Positions 47,949 to 58,020 of a stretch of DNA of 64,000 nucleotides are shown here, one piece after another. How positions within the stretch are numbered: position 1 is the first letter of the stretch; each line of letters starts with the position of its first letter. The stretch is from the NCBI GenBank assembly GCA_951213105.1, contig OX578140.1:120697653-120761652 (forward strand), in the 5' to 3' direction. Below the pieces are notes generated by a model, which saw only the letters and a list, made by a program, of their open reading frames with translations, searched no databases and had not been told where the DNA came from. The DNA is from Amaurobius ferox. Lineage: Eukaryota; Arthropoda; Arachnida; Araneae; Amaurobiidae. The translations under genes and the position numbers were made by a program.

Positions 47949-49252
47949 CGACCTTGATTCATAAAGATTCCACTCCCTGTACCAAGTCTGAACTGGATTT
48001 ATTTGTGACCCCACCGACCCAAACGGCCATAGAAAAAGGCCACTTTATAGAATTTCACCCTCTGTCTAACATACGAGATGGAGGTCCCATAGAGTTTAAC
48101 ATATCGGGAAGTGGAGACGAATATATGGATTTAGGTTCTTCATTCTTGTATGTTAAAGCGAAAGTTGTGAAATCAGACGGAACCCCTTTACCTGATAAAG
48201 AATCGGTAGCTCCCGTGAACTTGTTTTTGCATTCGTTATTCTCACAAGTAGATGTCAGTTTAAACGAGCGAGTGATTTCTTCAGCCACCAACACCTATCC
48301 CTACAGAGCCTACATAGAAACACTTTTAAATTATGGAGCAGATGCCAAGAAAAGTTTACTCACCTGTGAATGTTTCTTTAAAGATACGAATCTGAGTGAT
48401 ATAGACCCTCTATCAGAGAACTCCAACGAAGGATTGAAAAAAAGATATGAAATGAGTAAATTAAGTAGAACTGTGGACATGATCGGACAGATTCATTCCG
48501 ATATATTTCAACAAAATCGCCTCATGTTGAATTTGGTGGATTTGAAAATAAAAATGACACTAAGCAAATCTGATTTTTGTTTAGTGTCCAACGCCCCCAA
48601 ACCCGACTACAAAGTTTTGTTAGAGCACGCTTCCATGTTTGTTCGAAAAGTTAAAGTAAGCCCCGGAGTATTATTAGGACACGTTCAAGCCTTGGAAAAG
48701 AATTTAGCAAAGTATCCTATAGATCGTGTATTATGCAAAACATATTCGGTGTCGAAAGGAAGTTGGTCTTTTATGCAAGATAATGTCTTTTTGGGTGTAA
48801 TGCCAAAAAGAGTGGTTATTGCATGCCTTAATAATGCTGCTATGAATGGACAATATGCATTAAATCCATTTTTTCTAGACCATCAACACGTAAACTTTTT
48901 AAGTGTTTACGTAGACGGCAATCCAGTTCCAAGCAAGCCTTTAGAATTAAACTTTGAAGACAACAACTACATTCGTGCGTATCACACTCTGTTCCCCGGA
49001 TTTAACCAAGACAAGGGAATTCACCTGACCCGAGACGAATTTGCAGCAGGATATACTTTGTATGCTTTTGATTTGTCGCCCGACATGTGCGATGGTCCCC
49101 ATATGAATTTACAGCAACAAGGTAATTTACGGGTAGAAGTGAAATTTTCTAAAGCTCTTCGAGAAACCATTTCCATCTTGGTGTATGCGGAATTTGAAAA
49201 CGTGATTGAAATTAACAAGTCTCGTCACATTCTGTGTGATTTTGCCAATTAA
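47945..49252 (+). CDS. Major-capsid-like protein (F54H12.2-like family)
   Basis: 435 residues, completely open, the longest gene in the window. It starts MTTLIHKDSTPCTKSELDLF and has the hallmark VTPPTQTAIEKGHFIEFHPL, followed by DGGPIEFNISGSGDEYMDL. These are features of the protein often named F54H12.2-like in arthropod and nematode annotations. It lies downstream of the penton-like and basic genes and before protease and ATPase, the place of the capsid gene. A double jelly-roll major capsid is the likely fold, though 435 residues is short for that class; an alternative is another structural protein. The gene overlaps the previous one (ATGA) and ends 6 bases before the protease start. Confidence 0.8.
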   Translation: MTTLIHKDSTPCTKSELDLFVTPPTQTAIEKGHFIEFHPLSNIRDGGPIEFNISGSGDEYMDLGSSFLYVKAKVVKSDGTPLPDKESVAPVNLFLHSLFSQVDVSLNERVISSATNTYPYRAYIETLLNYGADAKKSLLTCECFFKDTNLSDIDPLSENSNEGLKKRYEMSKLSRTVDMIGQIHSDIFQQNRLMLNLVDLKIKMTLSKSDFCLVSNAPKPDYKVLLEHASMFVRKVKVSPGVLLGHVQALEKNLAKYPIDRVLCKTYSVSKGSWSFMQDNVFLGVMPKRVVIACLNNAAMNGQYALNPFFLDHQHVNFLSVYVDGNPVPSKPLELNFEDNNYIRAYHTLFPGFNQDKGIHLTRDEFAAGYTLYAFDLSPDMCDGPHMNLQQQGNLRVEVKFSKALRETISILVYAEFENVIEINKSRHILCDFAN

Positions 49253-49258
49253 AAAAAA

Positions 49259-49724
49259 ATGGATACCAAGCAGTTGAACAAAGCACTATCCAAGAACATT
49301 TTTACGAGCGATTCCTTTTTAGGTGTTTTTGCAAGTGACAATCTACCTGAAAAGTTTGAACGATATCCCACCTGTTTCGTGGCTAATGTGGACTCATCGA
49401 CAGAACCTGGAAGCCACTGGTTAGCCTTTTCGAGATTGTGTAGAATTTTTCGATTCTTATGGACACTCACCCGACACTTTTGACGGAGCTATATCAGACT
49501 ACATATCATCTTTTCAGTGCATGGACTATAATTGTATGCCCCTGCAAAGCAATGTCACGGCCGTCTGTGGTCACTATTGTATTTATTATTTATATTCTAG
49601 ATGTCGCGGAACTTCTCTGAAAGATTTTATGTTATCTTTTGTACCCAACGAACTATCTAATGACATAAAAATTTATAATTTTGTAACCAAGCATTTTAAG
49701 ATTGCTACACCTTTTTACCAATAA
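49259..49724 (+). pseudogene. Adenain-like cysteine protease, one frameshift
   Basis: Ulp1/adenain-fold protease that matures virion proteins. From ATG 49259 the first frame gives GSHWLAF with the catalytic His and then reads wrongly from about 49432. The correct frame continues with FFDSYG (catalytic Asp) and, at 49521 onward, LQSNVTAVCGHYC with the oxyanion Gln and catalytic Cys. The total span is 466 bases, one more than a multiple of three, so a one-base gain (or two-base loss) near the T run at 49430-49434 explains it. About 155 residues is short for adenain relatives (about 200) but includes the whole triad. It ends two bases before the ATPase ATG. Confidence 0.88.
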
Positions 49725-49726
49725 AT

Positions 49727-50059
49727 ATGAATGTGAACAAACCTGTGTCCTCATTTACCATGGAGTTTCCGACTGTGCAACATCCTTTCACAATGGTCAT
49801 TTCAGGTCCCACGGGCTGCGGAAAAAGTTTCTTTGTTCGCGATTTGTTAAAACACAAGCGGGAGATGTTTTCACCAACCATCGATAAAATTGTATGGTTT
49901 TATGGAATCCACCAACCACTTTACGATGAAATTCCCGATGTTACTTTTGTGGAAGGGCTACCCGGGAATTATCGAGAGTATTTGGAATCCAATACGCTTT
50001 TTATTATAGACGATCTAATGTCCGAGTGTTCTAATGTCCGAGTGTGGAAAATTCTATAA
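49727..50059 (+). pseudogene. Packaging ATPase (FtsK/HerA type), truncated
   Basis: Genome-packaging ATPase of Polintons and related viruses. 110 residues: Walker A SGPTGCGKSFF at about residues 26-36 and Walker B TLFIIDDLM near residue 90. Family members are about twice this length, with the arginine finger and C-terminal half after Walker B, all missing here. Directly after Walker B a 16-bp tandem duplication (50014-50029, 50030-50045) shifts the frame and leads to a stop. Even without it the frame would soon end, and only 216 bases remain before the right TIR, so a deletion also removed the rest. It cannot act as a packaging motor. Confidence 0.9.
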
Positions 50060-50271
50060 TGATACTAAAATTAGGATGTGAAAAAGGTCAAATGATATTC
50101 ATTGGGTTTTATTTAAACTGAATGCTAAAATTTTGGGGGTGAAAATTCGTTAGCTTGTTAAATTCTAAACTTCGATATTTCAATTACACCCACCACTTTA
50201 AAAAATGGTCAAATCATATTCAATGCACAATATCATTAAAGTGATGTGTTTCAGATTACGTGTAGCAAATC
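50060..50271. other. Short AT-rich gap before right TIR
   Basis: Non-coding. Two imperfect direct repeats (AAAGGTCAAATGATATTCATT at about 50083 and TGGTCAAATCATATTCAATG at about 50204). Any PolB or remaining ATPase sequence would be expected here and is absent; this is the probable deletion junction. Confidence 0.6.
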
Positions 50272-51999
50272 AAACCGTTGAAGTATCCAGTTACTAGAAA
50301 TATATTATTATAAAAATAGGTGGCAACACCTCATACTGCTGACGTCATTATAGATAAGATCTAATTTTTAATAGCGTAATGAGAGTGTCTCACTCATTTG
50401 GAGTTTGACCAGCGGGTAGTGAAGACGTCGTTCCGTGAGTTCTAATTTTCATTATTATTTTTATAAAAAGAAAAAAAAATCATTTCGTTATTATTATAAA
50501 AATCATATTGATATATGCTGTTAGATTTATTTAAAAAAAAAAAATCGTAGAGTCCACTGAATACAATTTTAGCTAATTATTACATTCGTGTTTTTAAAGT
50601 TTGTGTACGTGTATAAATTTGATTTTAGATACACAACACTTGAAAGGGTCGAATCCTATTCACTGAACACAATTTTTGTGTCCACTGAACACAATTTTTG
50701 TGTCCACTGAACACAATTTGTGTGTTCATCCGTAATCAATTTGTTTTTAAACATTCGAAATCATTTCGTTATTATTATAATAGTCATATACGTTGTTAGA
50801 TAATTTTTTTAAAAAATCACATTGCTATATATCACTTAGAATGGTCGAATCTTGTTCACTTCATTTTAACTAAATACAATGCGCTATTTTAAAACTTAGT
50901 AAATATATTGTGTATAAATTTGTATTTAAATACACAACACTTAAAAGGGTCGAATCCTGTTCACAAAACATAATTTCAGCTATGTATTACATTCATGTTT
51001 TTAAGTGTTAAAAGGGTTGAATGCTATTCACTTAACACCATTTTGAAAATGCGTAACTATACTTGGGTGTATTCCATTCATTTTAAAAAAAAATCATATT
51101 GATATATGCTGTTAGATTTATTTAAAAAAAAAAATCCACATTGCTATATATCACTGAATACAATTTTTGTGTCCACTGAACACAATTTGTTTTAAAAAAT
51201 CATAGTGTTATAATACACAATTTTATATTCAGTCCGTAACATTCTGTTTTAAAACGCGCCCTTGCGTCGCTATTCACCGAGCGAAAAATAATCTAACTTC
51301 TGCTTCCGCTGATAAGGTACACTTCGAAGATAATTTTCTATGGGGCAAGGCGCTGTAGCGCGGTCGGTAGAACGACAGTCTTGTAATCGGTTGGTTCCAA
51401 GTTCGAATCCAGCTCCTGACCAGTGAAACATTAAATTCTTTTGGAAAAAAATGCCGATAAATGGCAGCACTTCATCAAAATTCACCAGAGGGCGCTTTAA
51501 CTACGTCACGCTGATAAGATCGTTCAGTCTGTCACTGACCAGCAGAGAGGGAGGACGTGTGCTCAGAGCTCTTGTCAAAGGTCACTTCTAAGGTTATCAA
51601 TCGCGACACGTCATTTCCAGATTGTGTGATTGCGACATCCCTTGAAACCTCTTCCTCAGGTCAAGGGTCTGTCAGCGATTGTGACACTCCCTCTCAAGAC
51701 TCCGAGTGAAGTGAAACTCACTCCGTGTGAGTCATCATACCTCTTTCGCAATACTAGGAAAGAGGCATCCTCCCAAGAGAGGCATTGGGTACTGAGCCGC
51801 CTCACCAAACTTCCAAAAGAAGGGAGGGGGGCACTGAGAGGCATCCTCCATCCTGGGGGTCTAAAGACCCTCCAAGGAGGGAAGCTTCCTCTCAAAAGAG
51901 GGAAGACACTCCCAAAGAGGCATCCTCCCTAAGAGGGGAGGCATCCTCCCAAAGAGGGCCTCCCCTCCTGAGCCGCAGAATGCCCCTTTTATAACTACT
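50272..51999 (-). repeat. Right terminal inverted repeat of the Polinton-type element
   Basis: Inverse of 43359-45060, near-identical by eye. It differs by one extra 24-bp GTGTTCAGTGGACACAAA unit (three here at 50650-50725, two in the left TIR), by an extra GGAGGATGCCTC-type unit and by loss of about 16 bp near the tip. TATAAAAGG occurs inverted at 51985-51993. Confidence 0.93.
51341..51422 (+). other. tRNA-Thr(UGU)-like sequence in right TIR
   Basis: Same tRNA-derived relic as 43931-44012, in mirror position: A-box-like TAGCGCGGTCGG, CTTGTAA loop, AGTTCGAATCC and genomic CCA at 51420-51422. Stems are only partly paired, so probably not a working tRNA. Confidence 0.6.
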
Positions 52000-52005
52000 G
52001 TCCAT

Positions 52006-52160
52006 TCATTGCCAGGCTCTAAAATTTTGTAAATACTGCTTATGTATCTGTTCAAAACCTTTGAAATGTCTTTAACATTCTTTTCACTTTCTTTTAAACA
52101 CCAAAGTTTTATAAGTTTTTAGCTCTCGCCAAAGTTCTTAGCTCTCGCCATTTCGATAAC
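52006..52160 (-). pseudogene. Tc1-like transposase, N-terminal HTH part
   Basis: On the minus strand, residues such as SEKNVKDISKVLNRYISSIY match the paired-like helix-turn-helix that opens Tc1 transposases. The frame runs directly into the duplicated GTCCAT site, so insertion of the Polinton-type element cut the transposase between its first DNA-binding domain and the GRPR-type motif. A start codon is not certain. Confidence 0.8.
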
Positions 52161-52756
52161 TGGCTTAAAAATTTGGTACAGATCTGAATTCTGAAATTGA
52201 AAACGGACAATTTATATTAAAGTAAATCAAAAGCAGACGATATTAAATAGAAATATTTCTGGTGGACAATAATATGCAAATTAGACAATATTCACAAAAA
52301 CATATTTTAAAAAGGTACGAATTATATTATCTATACTTTTGGGACACCCCAATTTCAATTTTCTCCAAATATATATATTGTACTTAGTGAATTTTGTTTC
52401 ATTTTTTGCAATATAATCGAATAATATTGTGAATGTTATTTAACATATTGCGTTTCATACTTGCAGTTACTTTGTTGTTTTTGCAAATGCAATTTTGTGC
52501 CTTTCTCAATACTTTTGGGATGTACTGTAGTATGTATATTTTGATAGAGGTTCGTATAAGAAATAGTAATATTGAATGGGGGGGGGGGCTGTATGGCTCG
52601 CATGCGTCTATGGTTATTAGAAGCGGATGGGAGAGTCGGAGTTAATGTCCGCCGGTTCCTGTTTCCTATGCATGGCAATGGTGTACTTGGACAGGCGTAG
52701 TGCACGAAGCGCGCTGATTTGTTGGTGTCTATACAATTTTGTACTGGGATATTTAA

Positions 52757-53023
52757 CCTTTTGCTTACTGGTGGGACAGCGTCAATCCAAAACGAAGAAC
52801 CTCTCAAAAAGACAGATATTTGACATACCCTATCCCAAACACTTCGATTCCCCATTCTTATAGACGACTGTAGACGATCTTGTAGACTCCTTTGCAGGCA
52901 TTGGCGCCCAAGCTAATATCTGCAGAGGGTAATCGAACTATTTGGGATAGGGTATGTCAAATACCTGTCTTTTTGAGAGGTTCTTCGTTTTGGATTGACG
53001 CTGTCCCACCCGTAAGCAAAAGG
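52757..53023. mobile_element. TTAA-flanked palindromic MITE, 267 bp
   Basis: Second copy of the MITE at 27450-27653. Ends CCTTTTGCTTAC...GTAAGCAAAAGG, flanked by TTAA (52753-52756, 53024-53027). Inverted arms of about 85 bp share GACAGCGTCAATCCAAAACG, AACCTCTCAAAAAGACAG and ACATACCCTATCCCAAA. Confidence 0.9.
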
Positions 53024-53027
53024 TTAA

Positions 53028-53814
53028 AACGAATTATTGCGAACGAATAAGCATTTATAAAACTTTATAGATATGATATTAATTGATAAGACAATAGGTA
53101 TACGCTCAGCTATAAATCGCGTAGGGGACGAGAATGTATGTGTCTGCATTATATACACTGGCGTCCAAAAGTTAACTATAATTCGTAAAACGAGCAAAGT
53201 ATCTTTACTTTGCACTTTTAAAGAATTATGCTTAAATTTTTGGACATCAGTTAACGCAAACAAACAGCAAAAATTTAGATGTAGGTTATTCACTAATCTA
53301 AATCAGTCTCAGTGCATATGCAAATTTTGTCAGTTGACGATATCCAACTATATTTTAAACAACTACTTTTATTGGTTTGAAAATGTTGAGGACATATCAA
53401 AATCGGGGATTGGTGAGCGTAGCAAATAAGTGTCAGAGCCAAGTAGTAAAATAAAAGTTAAAAATAAATATATTACCCACTTGCAAGAAATAGGTGGATA
53501 TGATTGACCATTTGTTGCATCATCAATTTCTTTCGTATCTTTTGAGATATTTTATTTTTTTATGTAAAATTATTAGCGTCGACAAACTGCTTCTTTTTTC
53601 TGAATTGATTTCTAAAAATGATATACATTTGGTTTTATGTGAAAGTGCATGTAAAGATTTTAAACTGTAAAATATTACTAAAAGGAAAAGCATGTCATAT
53701 ACTTGACTATAATGATAAAAAAATTTGGCAACTGAAGTTTTTATCTCTTATGTAAGGATCCAAAATTCCTTTTGAAAAAAAAAAAAGTGAATTTTATGTT
53801 TCTAGAGTAAGTGT
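53028..53814. other. Intergenic DNA
   Basis: At 53157-53177, ACACTGGCGTCCAAAAGTTAA resembles a Tc1-type terminus, but no matching inverse was found, so it may be one end of a destroyed copy. No gene recognised. Confidence 0.4.
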
Positions 53815-54402
53815 TCTATCTCGCAAAATTTCAAATCGACTGCATGTCTTTCTACAAGAACTATTTCTCCTGCATATGCAGTCGTGATATTCTTCATCTG
53901 TGCAAACAGTGCCAACAGCCAGTCATTGGACATTATTGTCCGTGCGTCACATCTAGGCCTGAGTACATATTTTACTAAAAATGAAGATGCTTCTGCTTCT
54001 CTTCCTATTTATTCATTTTGTGGCCTACACAACTTCTGTAAACAATGTAAATTCATAGCTGTGTCAATATCCCCGGGAACAGTTGCAAGATTGGGGATGT
54101 TCTTCAAAAGTAAGCCTGAAATGAGCTGAGCAGAACTGATGATGCGACTGCAATAAGCATGGCTTGAATCTGCAGGGAATATGGAAAGCACTTTTATACA
54201 CTGTTTGATCAGCTTTATTCAGAATAAGGCGTTGACAAGGGCGATGCAGCAGGTCATTCAGCTCGTATCCCTGGACAATAAGCTCTCTGATCTAGAGTTG
54301 CCATTTTTCTGCCAATCTTTAAGTGTAATGAGCGGTAGATTTAAAATGTATTTGATAAGTGTGTCGCTACAAGAACTAATTGAAAACGGCGCAGAGCCCT
54401 AA
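53815..54402 (-). pseudogene. Decayed coding stretch, unknown protein
   Basis: A single minus-strand frame runs about 195 codons with only three in-frame stops and good protein-like composition (for example PNLATVPGDIDTAMNLHCL near its middle and MKNITTAYAGEIVLVERH toward the end). The three stops and lack of a start make it a relic, perhaps an old retrocopy, a host exon cluster or a domestic transposon gene. I do not recognise the family. The plus-strand ORFs at 53884-54129 and 54181-54402 are its shadows. Confidence 0.35.
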
Positions 54403-55601
54403 TCATACTATCAATTTGCTGCAGATTACACTTGAAAGTTCACCTTACTGTAACGAACTGAGGGCCGTTAACTATTTTATTCACAACTTTTGATCTGTTT
54501 TACAGTTGTCACAGTTTATCATAAAGTAGCATTCAGATGCGATAGCCAGATGTAGAAGGGAAAAAAAATCCATATTTCCTGCTATTTTGCTTTCTATTGG
54601 ACAGTAATTCACTTTGGTCTTGGAGGTAATGACCCTATTTTACCATTGCCTACTGACAATAATATCAGTACATAATTATAATTCTGCCTCAAAATGGGTG
54701 TTTCAAAGCGCAGAGAACTAACTGCACCCATTAGATATTACGTAACCGCCTTCGGTTTTGCGAGTATTTTTGTTATTCACCAGGAAGAAACAATAATGAA
54801 ACAAGCAAGTAATAAAATTTATTGGTTGACTTCCAATATTTTAAGTGATCAATACTGTATTTCAAACTATCAGGGTCTAAGAGCAAATAGAAACAAAGAC
54901 TATATATTCTCTGTAATTTCAGGGGCACATTATAGCAAAGAACAATCCTAATGTATGTAACAAAATAAGAGATATAGCTCTTTGAAAATTGCAATGCTCT
55001 TCAATGGGTAATACGGTTCTTCATTCGCCAGATCAGGTATAAATGTTATTTCTTTTACTTTTCCAATTTCTGTTAAATTATATGGAATATTCAGAATTCT
55101 TCTGTCTGAAACTATAATATTACTTCAATGGTCGAATAATATATATTTTACTTCATTGTATCCAACTTATTTATTCAAAACATTATTTTGAAGAAGATTT
55201 TAAAATACACAGGTAGAAATAAGTATAAGTTGGTAGAAATTTCTATACTTTATAAGCGTTTATTTTTTAAGATATTGTGTTTTACTATACTATAATAGGG
55301 ACAAGTTAGAGAAACCGTTTCTATAGAAATTCTTCTGGAGTGTAAAATATAGATTTTAGAACAAGATTCATTTCATTTGGTAAAAAGTATTTGCTAAACT
55401 CGTTTAAACTGACGCAGCTTAAAGCAACAACTCTCATGCAGCAAATTAATATTACCTTCTGTTAATTGCTTCACGATAATTTGTCAGAGAAGCATGAATC
55501 TAAGGAATGTTGATGCACAGAATAATTTTGAATAAAATAGGCATGTTTAACAAAATCTAAAGTATTAAAAGACAAGGTTTGTGTGCTTGTATACATACCG
55601 T
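54403..55601. other. Intergenic DNA, nothing recognised
   Basis: AT-rich, no repeat copy or gene that I can support. Confidence 0.5.
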
Positions 55602-55670
55602 AACGGTGTTCCCGTCCACTCAAATTACTGCTCGTGCCCTAGGGCGAGTCGGGTGGTCTGGGTTTTCGAC
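55602..55670 (+). repeat. SINE-A 3' fragment, diverged
   Basis: CCCGTCCACTCAAATTACTG, then GGGCGAGTCGGGTGGTCTGG, matching the SINE-A tail order. Confidence 0.6.
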
Positions 55671-55834
55671 ATACAGCAACGGAAAGCCCAAATTACGTAC
55701 AACTACGAAATTTGGCACAGAGATACTTCCGGGTTAATCTCAAGATGAAAGCGATTTAAAAAAAATGCAATGAAGTTTTCTATTTATTTAATACACTAAA
55801 ATGACTTCGCTAGAAGCAGCATACCACACAAAAA

Positions 55835-56621
55835 AATCTGATGTGGGCAACACATGACTTTCCTTATATAATGCAATGAATTTACTACTTTTACAGTAAA
55901 AAGAAATAGGTGTTTCTTATAGTAGATACTTATATTCTTTCCAAGATATTGAATTTTCGACAATTAGTCGTCATTTTAATTGATTTAGCGTCATTTTAAT
56001 CCATTTCGCAAGATTTTCGTTAATTTGACAACATTTCAAAAAGTCGCCAAGTTGGCAACATTCCGTCAAATTCGTCGCCAAAATCTCCCCAAGCTTTACT
56101 GACGGAGAAATAAGTTATTCTTATAACAGATAAATGACTATTGGCGTTCAAATACAAAAGTATTACTCAAAATATCTTTTCTCATGAATGGAACGAGCTA
56201 GATCCACGAGAATGATGTCACCCAATTTATCGCATGATATTACATATGAAAAGGGAACACGTTTCTCAACAGTTAATATTTTTTTTTAATTTATGGTATT
56301 TTTTGATAAATTTGTTTGAAAAATGTGCAATATCTCGAGAACGGTTCATGTTAGCGTTTTAAATTTTATGTTAATCGTTTTCTAATGAAAAATTACACAA
56401 GAAATGTCTATTTGCGTAACTTTATTAGCGGTTTTGATTTTTTGACGATTTTTTCAAAATTTCACTCGAAAATTTAGGGGGTTCTGAACATTCGATTACG
56501 TTTAAAAACAATAGGCTTCCGGTGTTTACGGGTTGTGATTTTTGCACCAAATTTCGTTCGAATCGGTCCATTCGTTAGTCAGTTATCGTCTCCAGAGATC
56601 CACTGACACACACACACATAC
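55835..56621 (+). repeat. R1 dispersed repeat, first part (split by hAT)
   Basis: Starts AATCTGATGTGGGCAACACA and is very close to 10095-10822. It stops in the (AC)n block at 56605-56621, exactly where a 2.65-kb insertion begins. The rest of R1 is at 59269-59445. Joined, the copy would be about 0.96 kb, as expected for the family. Confidence 0.85.
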
Positions 56622-56841
56622 CATACCTGCCAACGCAGAGAATAAAAAATTAGGAACACTGTACGCGAGAAAAATGACACGCAATAGTTGCACACAAAAT
56701 ATATATACATGGGTATCTCCAGCATGGGAGTATTTGCTTCCCCCCCCCATTGAAATTAGCATGTCAGTATTTCTTAGCCAATGTATTATGTATTGACAGT
56801 GATTTTGCAACCCCCCCCCCTGGAAGGAAAGTTGGTGAAAC

Positions 56842-56881
<40 letters not shown>

Positions 56882-57035
56882 TATATAATTAATCTTACTT
56901 AATAAAAAAAACTTAAGACCTCACGAGATAAGAATTTTGAAACATACATGAAATGCATAATTTTTTTACACCCATAAAATTATAACTATATTTGTTTTCT
57001 TAAAACATCAATATTCAACTAAAAGTAAAATTAAA

Positions 57036-57765
57036 CTATTTTCTTATTTGAAAAAAAAATGTCATTACACAATTTAAATACATTATTACAAAGTAAGTAA
57101 AACAAAGACAAATTAAGAATCTTTTTGGTTTATAGATACATAGGTAGCAGATTTGGCCTTTTTCAAGAAAGTGGCACCATGTTTGTTCATACCAAGCGCC
57201 ATTTATCTGAGATTTGGCAATTAAAGTAGACTGGAAAGTCAAAATACTCATGGAACTTCTAAAATCAGTTTTGTTTCTTTTTATAAGACTAAAAATTCGT
57301 TCACATGCAGCATTATTATGGGGGAGTGTTAGTATTCCCAACATGATACTACTCAATTTACCATACAAAAGTTTATACACAGGATCTTTTTGCTTTCCTA
57401 ACTTAGCCCACTGAACATCTGGTCTTCAGCAATTATTTCTTCTGGCAGAGCTGCCATTTGAAAATGCAAAACTCAGTCTCTACACTATCAATTATATCAA
57501 ACGTTGATTCTGTTGAGTCTTTTTGCAGTATAGAGGGAAATGGGAAATCTGTCTATAAAAAATTTTATCGAGGAAATTTAACCTTTTCCCTCTGAGACAC
57601 ATCTGCGACTTCAGCATGATGTAAAACATCAGAGTTGAGTGGAAAGTTTCTGATAAAATAATTATATGTCATACAATAATAGTTTTTGACATACTTAAAA
57701 AACTGCTTTGTTTCATCAGAGTTTAACTTTTTCAGGCACTCTAACGTCTCTGATCCCACAAATAT
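57036..57765 (-). pseudogene. hAT transposase, C-terminal remnant
   Basis: On the minus strand 57380-57036 has the hAT C-terminal dimerisation motif: LPHNNAACERIFSLIKRNKT, then FRSS. This is the most conserved block of hAT transposases and of host genes derived from them. An upstream segment, 57759-57565 (LECLKKLNSDETKQFFKYVK), probably belongs to the same protein, separated by stops. The BED finger and catalytic part are not seen. Broken and incomplete, so non-functional. Confidence 0.8.
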
Positions 57766-58020
57766 GTCTTCATTATCCTCATGATTTGTTGAATCTCTAT
57801 AAGAGATATCGAAGACACATGTCGAAGTTTTCCCGACTTCAAGCTTTATGAATCTGACTAATATATTTGTAAAAAAACTTGAATTTGGGACTTTAGCTTA
57901 TGGACTCTGGGGGTCTCTGATTGCAGACTCAGATTAAATTTTTCGAAAACACCAATTACATTTTTCAGAAAAAATGCAAGGGCATGGTACAGATTTTTCA
58001 AAATAGAAAAATTTGTATTA

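Larger units (their letters stand above)
43359..51999 (+). mobile_element. Polinton/Maverick-type element without DNA polymerase, 8,641 bp
   Basis: Bounded by a perfect 6-bp TSD GTCCAT (43353-43358, 52000-52005), with AG at the left end and CT at the right and inverted repeats of about 1.7 kb. A 6-bp TSD, AG/CT ends, long inverted repeats and a retroviral-type integrase define Polintons. Inside are integrase, penton-like, pX/pVI-like, capsid-like, adenain-like protease and packaging ATPase genes, all rightward. Protein-primed PolB, normally several kb, is missing altogether, and typical Polintons are 15-20 kb. The two repeats are nearly identical apart from a few substitutions and repeat-unit differences, so the insertion is fairly young. 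Confidence 0.93.
42275..52527 (-). mobile_element. Tc1-like transposon, split by the Polinton-type element
   Basis: Ends CAGT...ACTG are flanked by TA (42273-42274, 52528-52529). Inverted repeats of roughly 190 bp share CACAAAATTGCATTTGCAAA. An inner copy of the CAAAAGTATAG motif (42447-42460, and inverted at 52330-52350) gives the IR/DR arrangement known in Tc1 elements. Removing 43359-52005 (insertion plus one TSD copy) leaves about 1.6 kb, the usual Tc1 size. The transposase it carried reads on the minus strand and is decayed. Confidence 0.92.

Noticed and set aside
50060..50271. Hidden PolB or ATPase remainder
   Set aside because: Only 212 AT-rich bases with stops in all frames and no polymerase or ATPase motif.
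53157..53177. A second complete Tc1 element
   Set aside because: Only one terminus-like sequence; no inverse end or transposase found nearby.
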